Source: Cristatella mucedo (taxonomy: Eukaryota > Bryozoa > Phylactolaemata > Cristatellidae). From it: DNA of 64,000 nt. The notes beneath the pieces are model-generated. The model had not been told where the DNA came from, searched no databases, and saw only the letters and a list, made by a program, of their open reading frames with translations. The stretch spans positions 5,598,501-5,662,500 of the forward strand of contig WPIO01000015.1 of NCBI GenBank assembly GCA_009760855.2, given 5' to 3'. Position 1 is the first letter of the stretch; each line of letters starts with the position of its first letter. The translations under genes and the position numbers were made by a program. Of this stretch, positions 1-12,059 are shown piece by piece.

Positions 1-199
1 AAGTGCAGATAAAAAATATTCAATTGAAGACTACAGTCTTAGACGCGGATAGCAGGGCTAATCTGTGTCACCTCTTCAAAAATAATCGACTCGTTTGCCG
101 AAGTAACCTGGCAATCGGCTGACATGGCAGCCTTTCAGTATTACCCTAGACGGCGTGGTGTAGGCTACTGTTGTTTAGTGATATCGCTCTTGCAGCGAG

Positions 200-330
200 A
201 CTTTAAAAAATTCCAAACGCTTTGTAGACAATGCTTTCAGCTCGTACACTGACAAAGCCTAGAATTCACTCCCGCCAGACGTCACCGTCACCCCTGGCTT
301 TGTCACATTTAAGAAGCTAGAAGCTTACGA
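200..330 (+). mobile_element. L2-like LINE fragment, C-terminal coding end
   Basis: The sequence reads as the C-terminal motif of the L2-like reverse transcriptase family: CT-rich ATG-like core AFSSYT, then NSLPPDVT and a VTFKKLE end, with a stop codon. It matches the better copies at 25555 and 43020. It is short and decayed. Confidence 0.5.
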
Positions 331-984
331 GTGCCATGCAGCATTTGTTCCTCTAGTGGGAATTATTCATAGAGTGCTTCATCTTGCCAATACTACGCAT
401 GTATTGCTAACCAATTTACTAGCTTCTTATTCTAATATAAAAGTGCTTAGGGATAGAGAGAGCTGTAGTTCTCTTACGGTGCCACGCAAAAATGCCTCGA
501 ACGGCACACGAGCCCGCAACCTCACCTTTCCTGGTCCTGTGCTCTGCCGGATACCCGAATATCACAACTACTTTTCAGATGTGTAAAGAGTCAGACTTTG
601 GTTCAAACTTTCTCTTCTGTGCTGCTCCTGTTGAATTCCGCCGAACTGCGTGAATGAATATCGTAAGATAATTGCAGGTCAGCTCCTTACCAAACGACAA
701 CTGTGATGATCTGTCGAATCGTTTCTTTAGCTTCTTTGTAAAGAAGATAGACAAGATCAGACGCCCATCCCTAAGATGATAGCATCCACGTAAAATTGTG
801 ACCCTCAATTCCGCGCAGCACTTCAATGTCTACATTCAAACCTGCCACTAGTGACCTCGTCCGGAAGTTAGTATCCCAATCAAAGAAGGCAACTAGTACT
901 TTGGGTTGTATTCTCATTGTCCAGCTACTACGATGCATTGATTTGCTACTGCCACCCATAACATCATTAGTATTTCATTAGCCT

Positions 985-1700
985 CAAGACATGTCCAAGG
1001 ACCTTTCATAAAGACTTTAGTCAGGCAACTTCTCAAGAAGGCAACACTAGACCAAGAGAACTTGAGCAGCTTCCGCCCAGTCTCCCATCTATCGTTCTAA
1101 TCAAAGACTGGATCCATTACAGCCCTCCAGCACGTCGAATTCCCTCAAATCTTTCGCTTCATGTATTTATTACATATGCACATAGATTGGAGCAAATTTT
1201 CTTAAATAGAATAATATCAAAAGCGCTGCCTATTTATGGGCAACCCAAGTTTGATTCAGAAATGGGGAGGGCTAATGCTCAAACTCGGCTCTGCCACCAT
1301 ATATCCTTTTGAATCTGCATGAAATCTAGGTGGAATTTTCCAAAGTGATCTTTCATTAGACGACGACATCAGCTCCGCGGTCTAGCCTGCCTACTTTGAG
1401 CTACATAACATTGCTAAAATTCTAGCCTGTTATTGGTCCAGACGTTTGTGACATACCGTCTTGACTTCTGTAACTCACTGCTTTCTGGTCTACCGGTCTG
1501 TGCAATCAGGTGCTTCATCTGGAGCCAAACTCTGCAGCTAGGCTTTTCCGTCATGATGATGGCTGGTGCCACACCACACCACTTCCCGCCGACCTTCACT
1601 GGCTAACAGTCAAGCAATACATCGACTTCAAGATTTTATCACTCACTCTTGCGTCCTTTCTTTCCTTGGCTCCTGCCTATATTTGCTTGGTTTACATTTT
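985..1700 (+). mobile_element. L2-like LINE, broken reverse transcriptase region
   Basis: Homology to the copy at 43020-44805 is visible in pieces. The entry to the RT domain (SFRPVSHLS) is near 1070, a middle segment near 1240-1340, and the thumb/C-terminal region (ITPLLADLHWL-like) at 1390-1660. Stops and frameshifts break all frames. The element ends abruptly near 1700, where a different LINE begins. Confidence 0.6.
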
Positions 1701-1711
1701 ACTTGTCTGAT

Positions 1712-2610
1712 CTTGTTTAATCAGTGTTGTGAGGGGTCAGGTCTCATGCGTGAGACGGGTCACCTGAGGAGTCTCTCAAGGGTCTGTTATCGGTCCCTTA
1801 CTGTTCTCCATGTATACTCACCCTCTGGGAAAAGTGATTAAGGCCCATTGAATATGATATCACTTTTGTGCTGACGATACTCAACTGTATTTGTCATTCA
1901 AACCGTCGGAATCTGCAACTAATAAACTGAATGGTTATCTCGCCGAAATTCAGTCGTGGATGTCGGAAATTTTTTTTAAACTAAATGAAAATAATACCAA
2001 ACTGCTGCTCATAGGACACCCTAAGCCTGTGGCTAGATAAAAAGGCTTTGCTCTTCTCATAAGTGATGCTGTAGTAGGACTGTCACCACGTGCTCGAAAA
2101 TTAGGTGTGATTTTCAACAGCTGTGTCAATTTTAAAAGATCCTATCAGAAGACTGCTTCTACATCTAGCCATCACGTTCAATTCTTATCTACGATATGGT
2201 GCTCTCTTCTACAGAAGCTTGCACGGCATTAAACTAGCTCCTTAGTTCTGTCTCGGCTTGATTATTGTATATCCGTGTTTGCTGGGCTACAACAAAAAGT
2301 GACTGGGCCACTGCAGCTGGCTATGAATACGGCTGGAATTCTAGTTTCCAAGTTCAAGAGGTTTGATCAGGTGTCTCCTTTTCTAAAAGAGCTTGGATGG
2401 CTGCCAATAGCTGTTACATTCCTCGGCTTAAAGACCGTTGGCGACAGAACCTTGAGCTCTGCATGTCCTATGCTGTGGAACTCAGCTCCACAATGCTTAT
2501 GCAACGCCAACTACTCTCCTGCTGCCGACTATGGCTCATACTTTTCAGTGGTTTTACTGCTCCTTCCATGCGACCTACTACCTCTACTACTCACCTGACT
2601 CTGCTATGCT
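1712..2610 (+). mobile_element. Divergent L2-like LINE with CADD reverse transcriptase motif
   Basis: Translation gives GSVIGPLLFSMYTHPLGKVI, then the catalytic block FCADDTQLYLSF near 1865-1905, then a block reading IQSWMSEIFFKLNENNTKLL. This is the RT palm of an L2/CR1-type non-LTR retrotransposon. The 3' part (SRLDYCISVFAGLQ, then VGDRTLSSACPMLWNS) lies at 2250-2500 with an internal deletion. Stop codons make it inactive. It is a different subfamily from the main LINE; a second copy is at 3650-4265. Confidence 0.65.
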
Positions 2611-2619
2611 ACACATTTT

Positions 2620-2690
2620 CTCGTCGTTTCGTGAGATGAAGTCTGTGGGCTACCGAATGCGTACCGAAAGCCGCTTAGGCTTTGAGTGAA
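2620..2690 (-). repeat. Fragment of dispersed repeat R1
   Basis: The minus strand matches the core AGCGGCTTTAGGTACGCATT-like segment found in the plus-strand copies at 11745 and 20040 (GTACGCATNCGGTAGCCAACAG). It is a short fragment only. Confidence 0.5.
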
Positions 2691-2769
2691 CTATGCAAAA
2701 CTCTTCTGCTTAACACAAACGTAGTCTTTATGGCTTTGTGGAGTTACAGACCGAGATACGTTACTTTAC

Positions 2770-3250
2770 ATTACATTACCTATCAGATCTACTGCCCCAC
2801 AATGCTAAGCTTTGTACCACCCGCTTTTTTAATCGAACTGTTTACCCACACCTCGTACACACCTCAAATACTTGGGAGACTGTGCCTCTAGTTCGTGTTC
2901 TCTCAAAGCCTGGAACTCACCCCCGACTTGCTTCACGACGTCCCCTGACTTGACCACATTCAAAAACAAATTAGAAAATGCAGCTATTTATCGCTTCATT
3001 TATTGGGTCACAGTGATTCAACCTGTATGTGCTTATGCGTGTTGACACTGTGCATGCTGCCACTAAACACATTTGCATGCTGAGTATGTGAAGGTTACCC
3101 CTAACTATGTAGTTTGTGTTTATTGAGCATGCTACCGTTAACCATTAGATCATGTTTCCTTAGCAGCAATTTTAAAAGCACCTAGAAAGAGATTGATTCT
3201 CTCAGGTTTCTTTTTAAATTTTAATATTACTACTGTTATTAATGACCATC
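2770..3250 (+). mobile_element. L2-like LINE, C-terminus and 3' UTR
   Basis: LRSTA-like YLSDLLP homology starts near 2780, then NCLPTPRT, then SLKAWNSPPTCFTTSPDLTTFKNKL at 2895-2975. The conserved 3' UTR with CATGCTGCCACTAA-type repeats follows, then a decayed terminal hairpin (CCTAGAAAGAGATTGATTCT) near 3182. The tail is mixed ATT units. Confidence 0.65.
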
Positions 3251-3405
3251 ATCTGTCGCAAATACAGCTCATGCGACGGGTGCTATTCCTTGCAGAGGAG
3301 GTGCAGATATCATACGGGAATCTTGCCTCGTAGAGCGAGTCAGTGATGGTGTGCTTAAACATGCAGCTATTCATTCCAAGGGCAGAGAAGCATGAAAGTA
3401 GTCAA

Positions 3406-3447
3406 ATATGCCTTATATATATATATATATATATATATAAGGCATAT
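3406..3447. repeat. AT-rich palindrome
   Basis: TATGCCTTATATAT is mirrored by ATATATAAGGCATA across a TA run, giving a perfect-looking inverted repeat of about 42 bp that could extrude as a cruciform. Confidence 0.8.
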
Positions 3448-3465
3448 ATATACCAATATATATAT

Positions 3466-3645
3466 ACCAATGTACAACAATAACTGATAAATATAAGGAT
3501 GATTTCGGCATATATATATATATATATGTCTGTGGGTGTATATATGCATATACATATATATATATACATGCATATACATATATATATGTATATATATATA
3601 TGCCGAAATCATCATTATATTTATTAGTTATTGTTGTACATTGGT
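3466..3645. repeat. Foldback element with about 45-bp unique arms around TA-rich core
   Basis: The left arm at 3466-3510 begins ACCAATGTACAACAATAACT. The right arm at 3601-3645 is its reverse complement with only a few mismatches. Alternating TA/CATATA sequence fills the middle and itself pairs. It looks like a small foldback or MITE-like insertion. I could not identify target-site duplications. Confidence 0.75.
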
Positions 3646-3649
3646 TATA

Positions 3650-4265
3650 CTATAGATCAATATTCAATAATGCGTTTTACTTATGCCACGCCTACGTCCG
3701 TATAGGGCTGAGGCTCCGTCCTCATTCCGTTTCTGTTCTCGATTTGTAATCAACCTCTGGAAAAAGTTATCCACGTCCTTAGAATAGCATTACACTTTTT
3801 GCGCTGACGATAAGCAGCAGCGTTCATCATATAAACATTCAGAATCTGCTATGGCAACTTATACATTGCACGCTTGCCTTGCCGAGATTCGATCTTGGAT
3901 GTCGGCGAATTTCCTTAGACCTAAGATGATCAAACTGCTGCTCATAGGACACCCTAAGCCTGTGGCTGAACTAGAAGCTTTTGGTCTTCTAACAGGCGAT
4001 GCTGTTGTGCGACCATCATCACGTGCTCACAATTTAAGTGTCGTCTTCGACTGCTTCCTAAAGTTTGAAAGCTTTCTCAAGAAGACAGCTTCAGCTTACA
4101 GTTTCCACAGCTAGCCATCACGTCTGATCCCTATATAAGACTAGGAACCGTCCTCCACGGTGACTTGCAAAAATCTTTACCAGCACCTAATTTCTGTCTG
4201 GGCTAGATTTTTGTAATTCCCTTTTGGCTGGGCTACCGCAAAAACCACTACGCCACTGCAGCTGG
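3650..4265 (+). mobile_element. Divergent L2-like LINE, second copy of the CADD subfamily
   Basis: This copy is homologous to 1712-2610. It contains LAEIRSWMSANFLRPKMIKL and LLIGHPKPVA, followed by a stretch ending PLQL. An 87-codon open stretch survives at 3851-4114. The copy stops at 4265, where an inverted LINE 3' end begins, so it was probably interrupted by that insertion. Confidence 0.6.
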
Positions 4266-4375
4266 ATATAATAATAATAATAATAATAATTCACATGATA
4301 AAGCGCGCTCAGAGAACTTAATCTCTCTCTAGGTGCTTTACATTTGCTGTAAAGTGAAATGTAACACTGCTGAAA
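4266..4375 (-). mobile_element. L2-like LINE 3' end (hairpin and ATT tail), 5'-truncated
   Basis: On the minus strand, GCAAATGTAAAG-like sequence leads into the terminal hairpin (AAAGCNCC ... GGCGCTTT) and a TTA repeat tail at 4268-4290. Nothing else of the LINE is present, as expected for strong 5' truncation. Confidence 0.75.
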
Positions 4376-4639
4376 ATTCGCAGTCGCTCCAGTAACGTAG
4401 ACTGGTAGAGACTGCGGAAACAGTAGCGTTGCTGCTGAAGAGTGAAAAAAGATTTTTTTTACTGAAATATCATAGGATATAATGAAATTTCCTTTTCTTG
4501 CATTATATATGAAGTTGGTACCTTGTACTCAATTCCCGAATTAAGGCGTAAACACCGTTTCCGGGTGGTCAAACAAACTGAAGAATGAAGGATGAATGAA
4601 TGAAGAAATGGATTTGCACTAAAACTATTAAGTAGGTCG

Positions 4640-4800
4640 TAGTGCTGGTTCGGCCTTGTGGCTATGGTGCTTACGCTGACTGCGACCAAATTTAATGTAT
4701 TTGATGATCGAGGTCATGGGCTCAAGCTCCGTGGAATATGTGAAACGCATAAATACAGATTAAGTCCTCATGAGGCACTATTAAAGAATTACCATATTTT
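4640..4800 (+). mobile_element. SINE-A copy (tRNA-headed, LINE-like 3' hairpin)
   Basis: A box-like GGCCTTGTGGCTATGG at the head, B box-like GGGCTCAAGCTCC near 4705-4730, then the tail GAAACGCATAAATACAGATT...AAGTCCTCATGAGGCACTA, which is a decayed SINE-A terminal hairpin. Confidence 0.6.
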
Positions 4801-5033
4801 AACAAGAAACCCCTAATTTATCAACCCTCCAAATTTTTTAACCATTTTTTGGAGAAACAATTTTTTATACCATAGCTAAATGAACTGGACAATATCAAGA
4901 CTCAAAATAATCTCTCACGTCACCTTCACTATCTTGTAAATCAGGAATTTTAATGGTGCCCATTACATATTCTTCGTTCATATCAAATGCTTGAAAATTG
5001 GTGGAAAATCAATTATCATAATTGTCGTTCTTA

Positions 5034-5037
<4 letters not shown>

Positions 5038-5091
<54 letters not shown>

Positions 5092-5092
5092 A
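5038..5092. repeat. CT microsatellite
   Basis: Nearly pure TC dinucleotides on the plus strand. Confidence 0.9.
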
Positions 5093-5884
5093 TCAACTGA
5101 GTGATTTTCCATTCCGTTCATTGCATTTTACTTGCCACACTTCTTGAAACCTTTTGATTTGTAAGCCTATCGAACCGCACGCATTTTGGCAACCAGTTAA
5201 TCTTGTTGGATGGCATTCAACGAAGACAAATTGTTTAGCGAAATATATTTTAGAAAATTGCCTTCACATGCATGAGCTTCCTCTCCATTATCTTACCCAA
5301 ACTTTGGAAGCAGAGGCGCCATGTATTTTCACCGGAAAGAGGACGAGCTGCTGCAATGCAAATGCTACCTTTTGAAAGATCCTGTTTTTGAAGTTTTGGC
5401 CAATAATGTCATGCAATAGGCCGTTATGCCCTAATCCATGATTATGCAGTAATCTAGGGCAAGCATTTTAGTCGTGATTATGGGGGCATGCCATCACCAT
5501 CAGGTGGCTCCACCCTGTGCATAGTGCTTCAGCAGCCTGCCGCGCCTGCAATTATTAGTATTAGCTTAGTGCAAGCTGTATTTAATTGCGATGGCCTCTC
5601 TTAATTAATAGCAAACAAACATAGCATTATCATAGGGATTTATAGGCGTTCTCAATTGCAGTCGTTGTTATTGCCTTACATCAGCTCGGCTTCTAGCACT
5701 TGTTGTCAGCTGTTCGTGGAGAATGCGTCTGCATGGACTAGCAGCCGTCAAGTGTGCAGCATTTAATAGAGACTTTAGTTTGGTAGCCACTACGGGCCGT
5801 CCGTAAAGAGTAGAGCCCAAAATATTAATCTTAACAAGATTAAGAAATTTGTTTACCAAGTTGACATTTGCTGTAAATAAAGAG

Positions 5885-5965
5885 AATGTAACGTGCCTAG
5901 AATGAGATGGAGCTCTCTAAGGGCTGTATGTCAAATTTATTATTATTATTGCCATTAATATTATT
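5885..5965 (+). mobile_element. L2-like LINE 3' end
   Basis: GTGCCTAGAATGAGATGGAG and CTCTCTAAGGGCTGTAT match the terminal hairpin of the family, followed by TTTATTATTATTATT. It is a 5'-truncated remnant. Confidence 0.65.
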
Positions 5966-8010
5966 CCCTGGGTATTACTTCTCTTGCAGCGAGTTGTAAA
6001 GCGACTGTGTAGAGATAGTTATCTCAGTGCGATGTAGATGCGACCTAGCGTTGCTATTCTTACGATTCAGTCCGTATATTCAAATATACTTGGTGGTCAA
6101 ATTTCATCCGACTCGTCCGGTCACCTTCGGAGCTCCAAGCTGGTCTGCTTGCTGCCCCTGACTTTCACCGCATACTCGAAGTGTCTCGGTAAATTGATAC
6201 GCGCATCGGCTGTGATATCTATGGCGAAGACCGGAAACTGCATTCTAAATTTAAGCTATTCGAGTCGGCTGTGGCATCAGATAAGCGGGTGCCCGCCGGG
6301 TTAAAATTGGAGCGTGGATGTCAGTCGATTCTTTACACTAAGCAATGAATAAATGGAACTCCTATTAAAAGGACAAAGTACCTATACAAAGTCTCTCTAA
6401 ATTAAAAGACCCTTCTCTTCTCTATGGTGTTGCTTAACAATATCCTCGTGTGTTTGCAATTTACACATCCTGTTTAGTCATTATCAAAATTTAGTGGTGA
6501 TGGGCTTCCGAAAAAGCCATAAAGCCTCCGCAGGTGATGATAAATATGACTAAATACATGGCCATTAAGTCCAAGAGATTTATCTGTGTTTCCTCTTTAC
6601 TGAAGAAGCTGTGATGCCTCACGGTTGATCAATTGATACAGAATGAAATTCCTGGTCTGACCCACAAGGTTTTCCGACGTCTGGCTCATTTATTCCATTT
6701 CAGCCTCCACCAGCATATTTGTGCCATATTGTATATTTGCTGTTCCTTTCCTTCAGTTAACAAACTTTGGAGAGCGAAGCTGTTTCTCTGAAGGTCCTAT
6801 ACCATAGAATTTCTTCCACATTCCCTAAGCAATAAAATCTGCCCAGCTGCCAATTCTGGCACATCTTTTCCCACCATAATTGGCTACTACTTTGATGCTA
6901 CTCAATTTCTCTGCTGCCCTCCTGACTCAACTACCACATTAGTCCAAAACGTGATTGGTTTGCTTATTATTTCTGATATTAAAAAACTAATTGAGATTGT
7001 TTCATGAAATGGCTTATTTTTTATCTACAAAAATCTATGTATACTTGTCTGTTCAGCTAAACAATCTAAAATTATTTATGCATAAAAGTCTGCATTTATT
7101 CAAACGCCATCACGTCATCTTCATCTCGAACATCGTCATAAACTTCCAAGCCCATAATTCCACCCCAAATTTTTACTAATCTATTTTTGTAGAACCATCA
7201 GTCCCAATCTCTCATTTCAACCAACAGAGCTCTCTTTAATAGGACATTTCTTTTATATATAGCCTGGTCATTGTGCATTGGTAACCAGCTGTCAGTGACT
7301 TTTATCTCATGCATTTTTCACCAAAGTCACAACTCGTTGCAATCTATGTTTCCCCAAGTAACTATCTAAATCTCTCTTCATTATATAACCATTTAGCTAT
7401 TAATGTATGTGCGTAAATTTTCCTTGAATGACTTCTTTTTTGCTGTAATAAGAGTCTGGAGAAATGCTGTCATTCCTGCGGAAATCCCTATTTGATTTAT
7501 TTTTCGCTTTGCAAAGTAGTTGATTTTGCTTTTTAATTTTGAGAGTTCCGGCTGAATCCCAAAGTAGCCTGTAACTTTGGCTACCTCACAAAACCAGTGG
7601 GTGTATTAAATCAATCAGTTTCCTTATAATTGCTTGTGTACCCCGCGCTTTTCTGGTGAAAATACATAAATGCACGAAACACGTTCAATCTTATCTTTCT
7701 TGCCCTTAATGATGATTGCATGTGAGGATTTTTTGTCCTGGCAAATTGAAAAAATACCCGTCATCCGAGTACTTGAGTAGACACTGATGGGAATGTAGTG
7801 TGATGGGGACCCATTAATCAGTTGTCGTTTCAGATTCATAGCCCATAAACACGGCAGTTTCATGCATAGCAATAATTTGAAATCTTAGTAATGAGAAAAT
7901 AAAATTTGATGACATTAAAATGATAAGAATGTAACTGCTCGTTTAATAACTTTAATAACTTCAGTATTCTTTAGCTTTAAGCAATTTTTGTATCTTCTTA
8001 GGGACAGTTC
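5966..8010. other. Unrecognised AT-rich DNA
   Basis: I see no exon signatures, LINE motifs or long repeats here. Open stretches are all under 90 codons and lack family motifs. Confidence 0.5.
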
Positions 8011-8243
8011 ATTTCACTTAACGAAGCCTTCCATCCATTGCTGTGATGTTTTGAATTCTTCCGGTTGGCCTGCCCACTAACAAAGGCCTTGCCCTTTTGT
8101 CCGAAAGCCATTCACAGATGCTGTCTTTCAGCTCAAGAAATAATGGTTACCAACCTGTTGAACAGAACTAAAAATTCATTATAACCGCACCTATTGACTC
8201 GTGGGATCGTTGATTTGTATCCACCAGACGGCATAGTTGAAAC
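8011..8243 (+). repeat. 233-bp dispersed duplication, copy 1
   Basis: This matches 10933-11165 over its full 233-bp length with about seven substitutions that I counted by eye and no indels. It starts ATTTCACTTAACGAAGCC and ends GGCATAGTTGAAAC. The ends are only weakly inverted (TTTCA/TGAAA). There is no coding content. Confidence 0.85.
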
Positions 8244-8689
8244 ACACGAAACGCCGAAGGGACTGCATTTTGGCAATGCTTTTCTAAGGAGATAAATCCC
8301 ATAGACGAGGCTAAACTCCCACGCCCTTTGAATTTTCTCGATCTAGGGCTCATTGTCCGGAGAGGTCTTATCTTCGGAGAAATATGGCATTGGCCCTACT
8401 TTCTCGTAGTTACGCGAGAAGTAATCTGTTTACTACCGTACTCGTACGGAAAGCAGCAGAGGTGGCAGTGAATTTACTATAGATAAAATTCCATTGTAGT
8501 GTTTTGCGTTGTCTCTCTGGCTTTGAAGAGTTTCAGATGAGTCGTACTATCGTACGGCATCGCAGTCGCGAAGGCAAAAAAGGCGTGACGGAAAAAGAAC
8601 GTAGCGGCCAATCATCTACGTGAAATTTCCGGTGCAGAGCTAATCTATGTGTCCTGCTCCAAAGTGCACTTTCATTAGCCAATCACATC

Positions 8690-9520
8690 AGATCCACAGT
8701 GAAGCTTGCCTACTTTCAGCAACATAGCGTTGCAAAAATTTGTGTTTAAATAGGGGAGGAATACTACATTGAAACTGATCCGTGCATCTGCAAAATACTG
8801 TCTCGACTTCTGTAAATTACTAGTTGCTGGTCTAGCGGTTTGTGCAATCAGGTGCTTGCAATTGATGCAAAACTCTGCAGCTTGGTTCGTAGGTTGTGAG
8901 CATCGCAGGTTTGACATCACACCCCTTCTTGCCAACCTGCACTCTCTACCAGTCGAGCAACGGATCACCCATCGACTTCAAGATTTTTCTCGCTCACTTT
9001 TATATCCCTTCATTCTTTGGCTCCAGCCAAGCTATCAGATCTACTGCCCTACCAGGCTAAGCCTCGTACCACCCGCTTTTCGGAATCTAATTGTGTATCT
9101 ATACCTCGTCCAAACCTTAAATCCTTTGGAGACCGTGACTTGAGTACGCATGCTCCCAGAGCTTGGAACTCACTCCCGACTTCCGTTGCGGCAACCACTG
9201 ACATGACTACATTTAAAAAGAAATTTAAAAAGCACCTATTTGTGACAGTATTTAGTGGGTCCCTATGATTTGTTCTTTTTGCGCTTATCTGACACTGTTG
9301 CATGCTGCCACTAACCACACTTGCATGCTGACCGTGTGCACATCACCTTAACCATGTTATTCTTGTTGTCGGGTTATCGTCATTGAGCATGCTACATTAA
9401 CCACCCGATTATGTTTCCTCTGCAGCACATGGAAAGCACCTAGATAGAGATTGAGTTCTCTGAGGGCGCTTCACCAAGTGCTTTATTCTTATTATTATTG
9501 TTGCTATTATTATTACTCCG
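8690..9520 (+). mobile_element. L2-like LINE, C-terminal half and complete 3' end
   Basis: CAIRCLQLMQNSAAWFV and ITPLLANLHSLPVEQRI appear in one frame. SDLLPYQAKPRTTRFSESN and the block GDRDLSTHAPRAWNSLPTSV follow in another, so at least one frameshift separates them. The stop is followed by the family 3' UTR, the terminal hairpin at 9435-9480 and a TTATT-rich tail. Confidence 0.75.
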
Positions 9521-10124
9521 CTCCGATTTCGGTCAGTCTCGGAGCGTCGTCCTATGCATTTATACGATCGGCTTTCGATCACTTTCCCACTAGCTTTGTC
9601 GCCTAAATCGTCGATCCCAGCATGCCTTTGGTTTCCGGACATGAAACCGATGCCAGGTGGCCTGGTTTGACTTTTTTGGAAAATCTGACGGAAGCATATC
9701 TCGGACCACCGACCATATGTGCCTTCAAGAGTCAACCTCCTTTGCTTCAAAATAAAGACGGAGGACGGCACGATTTTGCGTACTGAGACTCGCCAGGAGA
9801 TGTTCTGCTTATCGGACACAGCTAGTGAGGATACAGGAATGCAGTACTAAGGCAGAGGGCGATAAGAGATATGGCCGTCCAGCTGAGCCTGACTGGCGAG
9901 GCATGGGCGACTGTCTACCACCCGATTACAGCGAACCAGCTAAGAAACTCTGTGGATGGAACGTTGCTGAAGACTGTCGGAAAACTATCTGGAAAAGCGC
10001 GTGTAAACTCCACTAGATCGTTCATTAGTTTGAATGATTAAAAGATGACTGTATACTGACCGACGGAAAAAACCAAACTTGCACAAGCGGCTTTAGCTGG
10101 ACGGTACAGAAGTGAATTTCCCTG
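9521..10124. other. Unrecognised DNA
   Basis: A 136-codon minus-strand open stretch (9819-9409) overlaps the end of the LINE and has no motif I recognise. I see no supported gene. Confidence 0.4.
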
Positions 10125-10290
10125 GGCCTCAGCCCGTTAGGAAATGGTGCTAGCTCTTCAAGACCCAGGTCGGTGGGGGGTTCGAGTTTTTCGGTGGGTG
10201 ATTCTTTATTGCCCGCTGCAAGCAGTTAGTGATATCCGTTATGGCTCCTCTGCCGTTACATATTAATAAGGCTTTTAAATCAGCTAAGCT
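10125..10290 (+). mobile_element. SINE-B copy
   Basis: Head with B box GGGGTTCGAGTTTTT, then the SINE-B body: GATTCTTTATTGCCCGCTGC, AAGCAGTTAGTGATATCCGT, TATGGCTCCTCTGCCG and a TTAATAAGGCTTTTAAAT end. It matches the minus-strand copies at 42082, 48790, 51645 and 63670 in the same order. Confidence 0.65.
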
Positions 10291-10932
10291 TTTATGTGTG
10301 TCGAAGGCATAGCGGGCCTATTTCTTACTTCACGATAGAAGCAGATGTGTTATTTACAGTAGCATTGCCACGGTGACTAGGAGTAGAGTCGGCACGTTCT
10401 TTATTAATATTGGATAATTATTTGCTTATGATTCTGCGGCGAGCCTCTCTCGTAGAGAAAGCCGCACGTCCTTGAAGTGTTGCATACTTGGATTAGCCAA
10501 TTGGCTAGATGAAAATGGCGGACGCTGTCCTTCGAAAGGTAGTGTTTTTTTCTCTGTTAAGCACGCACGTCGTAGCCTGCAGCCCTCGCCACAGCCTCCT
10601 CTGCACAGCCGGAGCCACTGGATAATCCTTATCAGGCATTCAGAGAGCCATTATCGTATCCGTATTCTAGTGCACCCCTAGAGAACCCTTGACTTACCTC
10701 AGCCTAAGCTATGCGGCATACACTGCACGGACTAATATTTCATCGCATGGATCGCAGATACGGAACCATGGAACGCATGCCACTGCCAGCACTCGGAATG
10801 ATTAATGTTTGTCTTTCTACTGCGGCAGACAGACGTAGCCAGCGAGTGGGGCGTAAACCACAGAGCTACACTCAAGCCCCTTGGAGCATCTTTTTTCTTG
10901 TGCATGCCATTTTAAAGTGACTTAGCTGTGGC

Positions 10933-11165
10933 ATTTCACTTAACGAAGCCTTCCAACCATTGCTGTGATGTTTTGAATTCTTCCGGTTGGCCTGCCGACT
11001 AACAAAGGCCTTGCCCTTATGTCCGAAAGCCATTCACAGATGCTGTCTTTAAGCTCAAGAAATAATGGTTACCAACCTGTTGAACATAACTAAAAATCCA
11101 TTATAACCGCACCTATTGACTCGCGGGATCGTTGATTTGTATCCACCAGACGGCATAGTTGAAAC
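10933..11165 (+). repeat. 233-bp dispersed duplication, copy 2
   Basis: Partner of 8011-8243 in the same orientation, about 2.9 kb away. Flanking sequences differ immediately outside the 233 bp on both sides. Confidence 0.85.
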
Positions 11166-11739
11166 TATTCCTATTCCTATTCCCTTATCAGCCAATACCG
11201 TGTAAGTTCATACCAGCTCTGCCGGCAGCCGGCATAAATCCCGGCGAAGCAATTGACTCTTGGAAAAGGCGAGGAGAGGATTTAAGGTAGGCAAACTGAT
11301 GTCGGTAGGGTCCGCAGTGCGCTAGTCGTACAGGGGGCAGCGGTTCAAGCAGGGTTTAGGAAACAAATTCCGCCGTTTTGAGAGGACTAAAATCCTAACC
11401 ACTGCTAATTCGACCTCGCAGTGGTGCAAGTCATTCCTTCGCTGGGCGCGCCACAATGCCGGAACAGCAGTTGCTGCGTGCGCGTCGTACCATGTTTTGC
11501 TATAGTTGCCATTTGTCGACATTTTGCCATTGCTTGGTTGTGCTTGAGAGTTCTCTTCAGCTGATTCGAAAACCCAGTGAGTTTAGGGGGAACTAACTGA
11601 CCAATAGCTTCTATCTAACCGGACTAAGAAAAAAGTTAGAAGCGTAGCTGAGTTGATAGCATGTTTGCGAAAGCAATTTAGTAAGCACAACCATTCACGG
11701 TTACGCCTACCGAGCCCGTCATTAAGTATTCTTAGGCTA

Positions 11740-12010
11740 GTCTAAGTTATGCAATGTATCTCCATCCGTCCTTAATTTTCCGAAGCCACGAAGAATAAAT
11801 GGTTTTTATACATAAGAGATTTGTATAGCCCACTCAAAAGGCCTACGAGGCTTTCCGTACGCATGCGGTAGCCAACAGGATTCATCTCGCGCAACAAAGT
11901 GAACGTAAATATTGCAGCTGAGTCAGCGGGAGCAGTCGAGAAAGTAGCAGCTCAGGAAAGCTGGAACGGATATGCTGCCGTTAGCAGCAGCGTGAGAATA
12001 GAAGTCGTTG
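11740..12010 (+). repeat. Dispersed repeat R1, copy
   Basis: The order of blocks ATGTATCTCC, TTTTTATA, GTACGCATGCGGTAGCCAAC and TTCATCTC matches 20040-20300. It is a family of unknown type, not coding. Confidence 0.55.
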
Positions 12011-12059
12011 CATAAGAATTATGTCAGCCAGTTACACACTCTAGAACGTAAAGAGCAAA

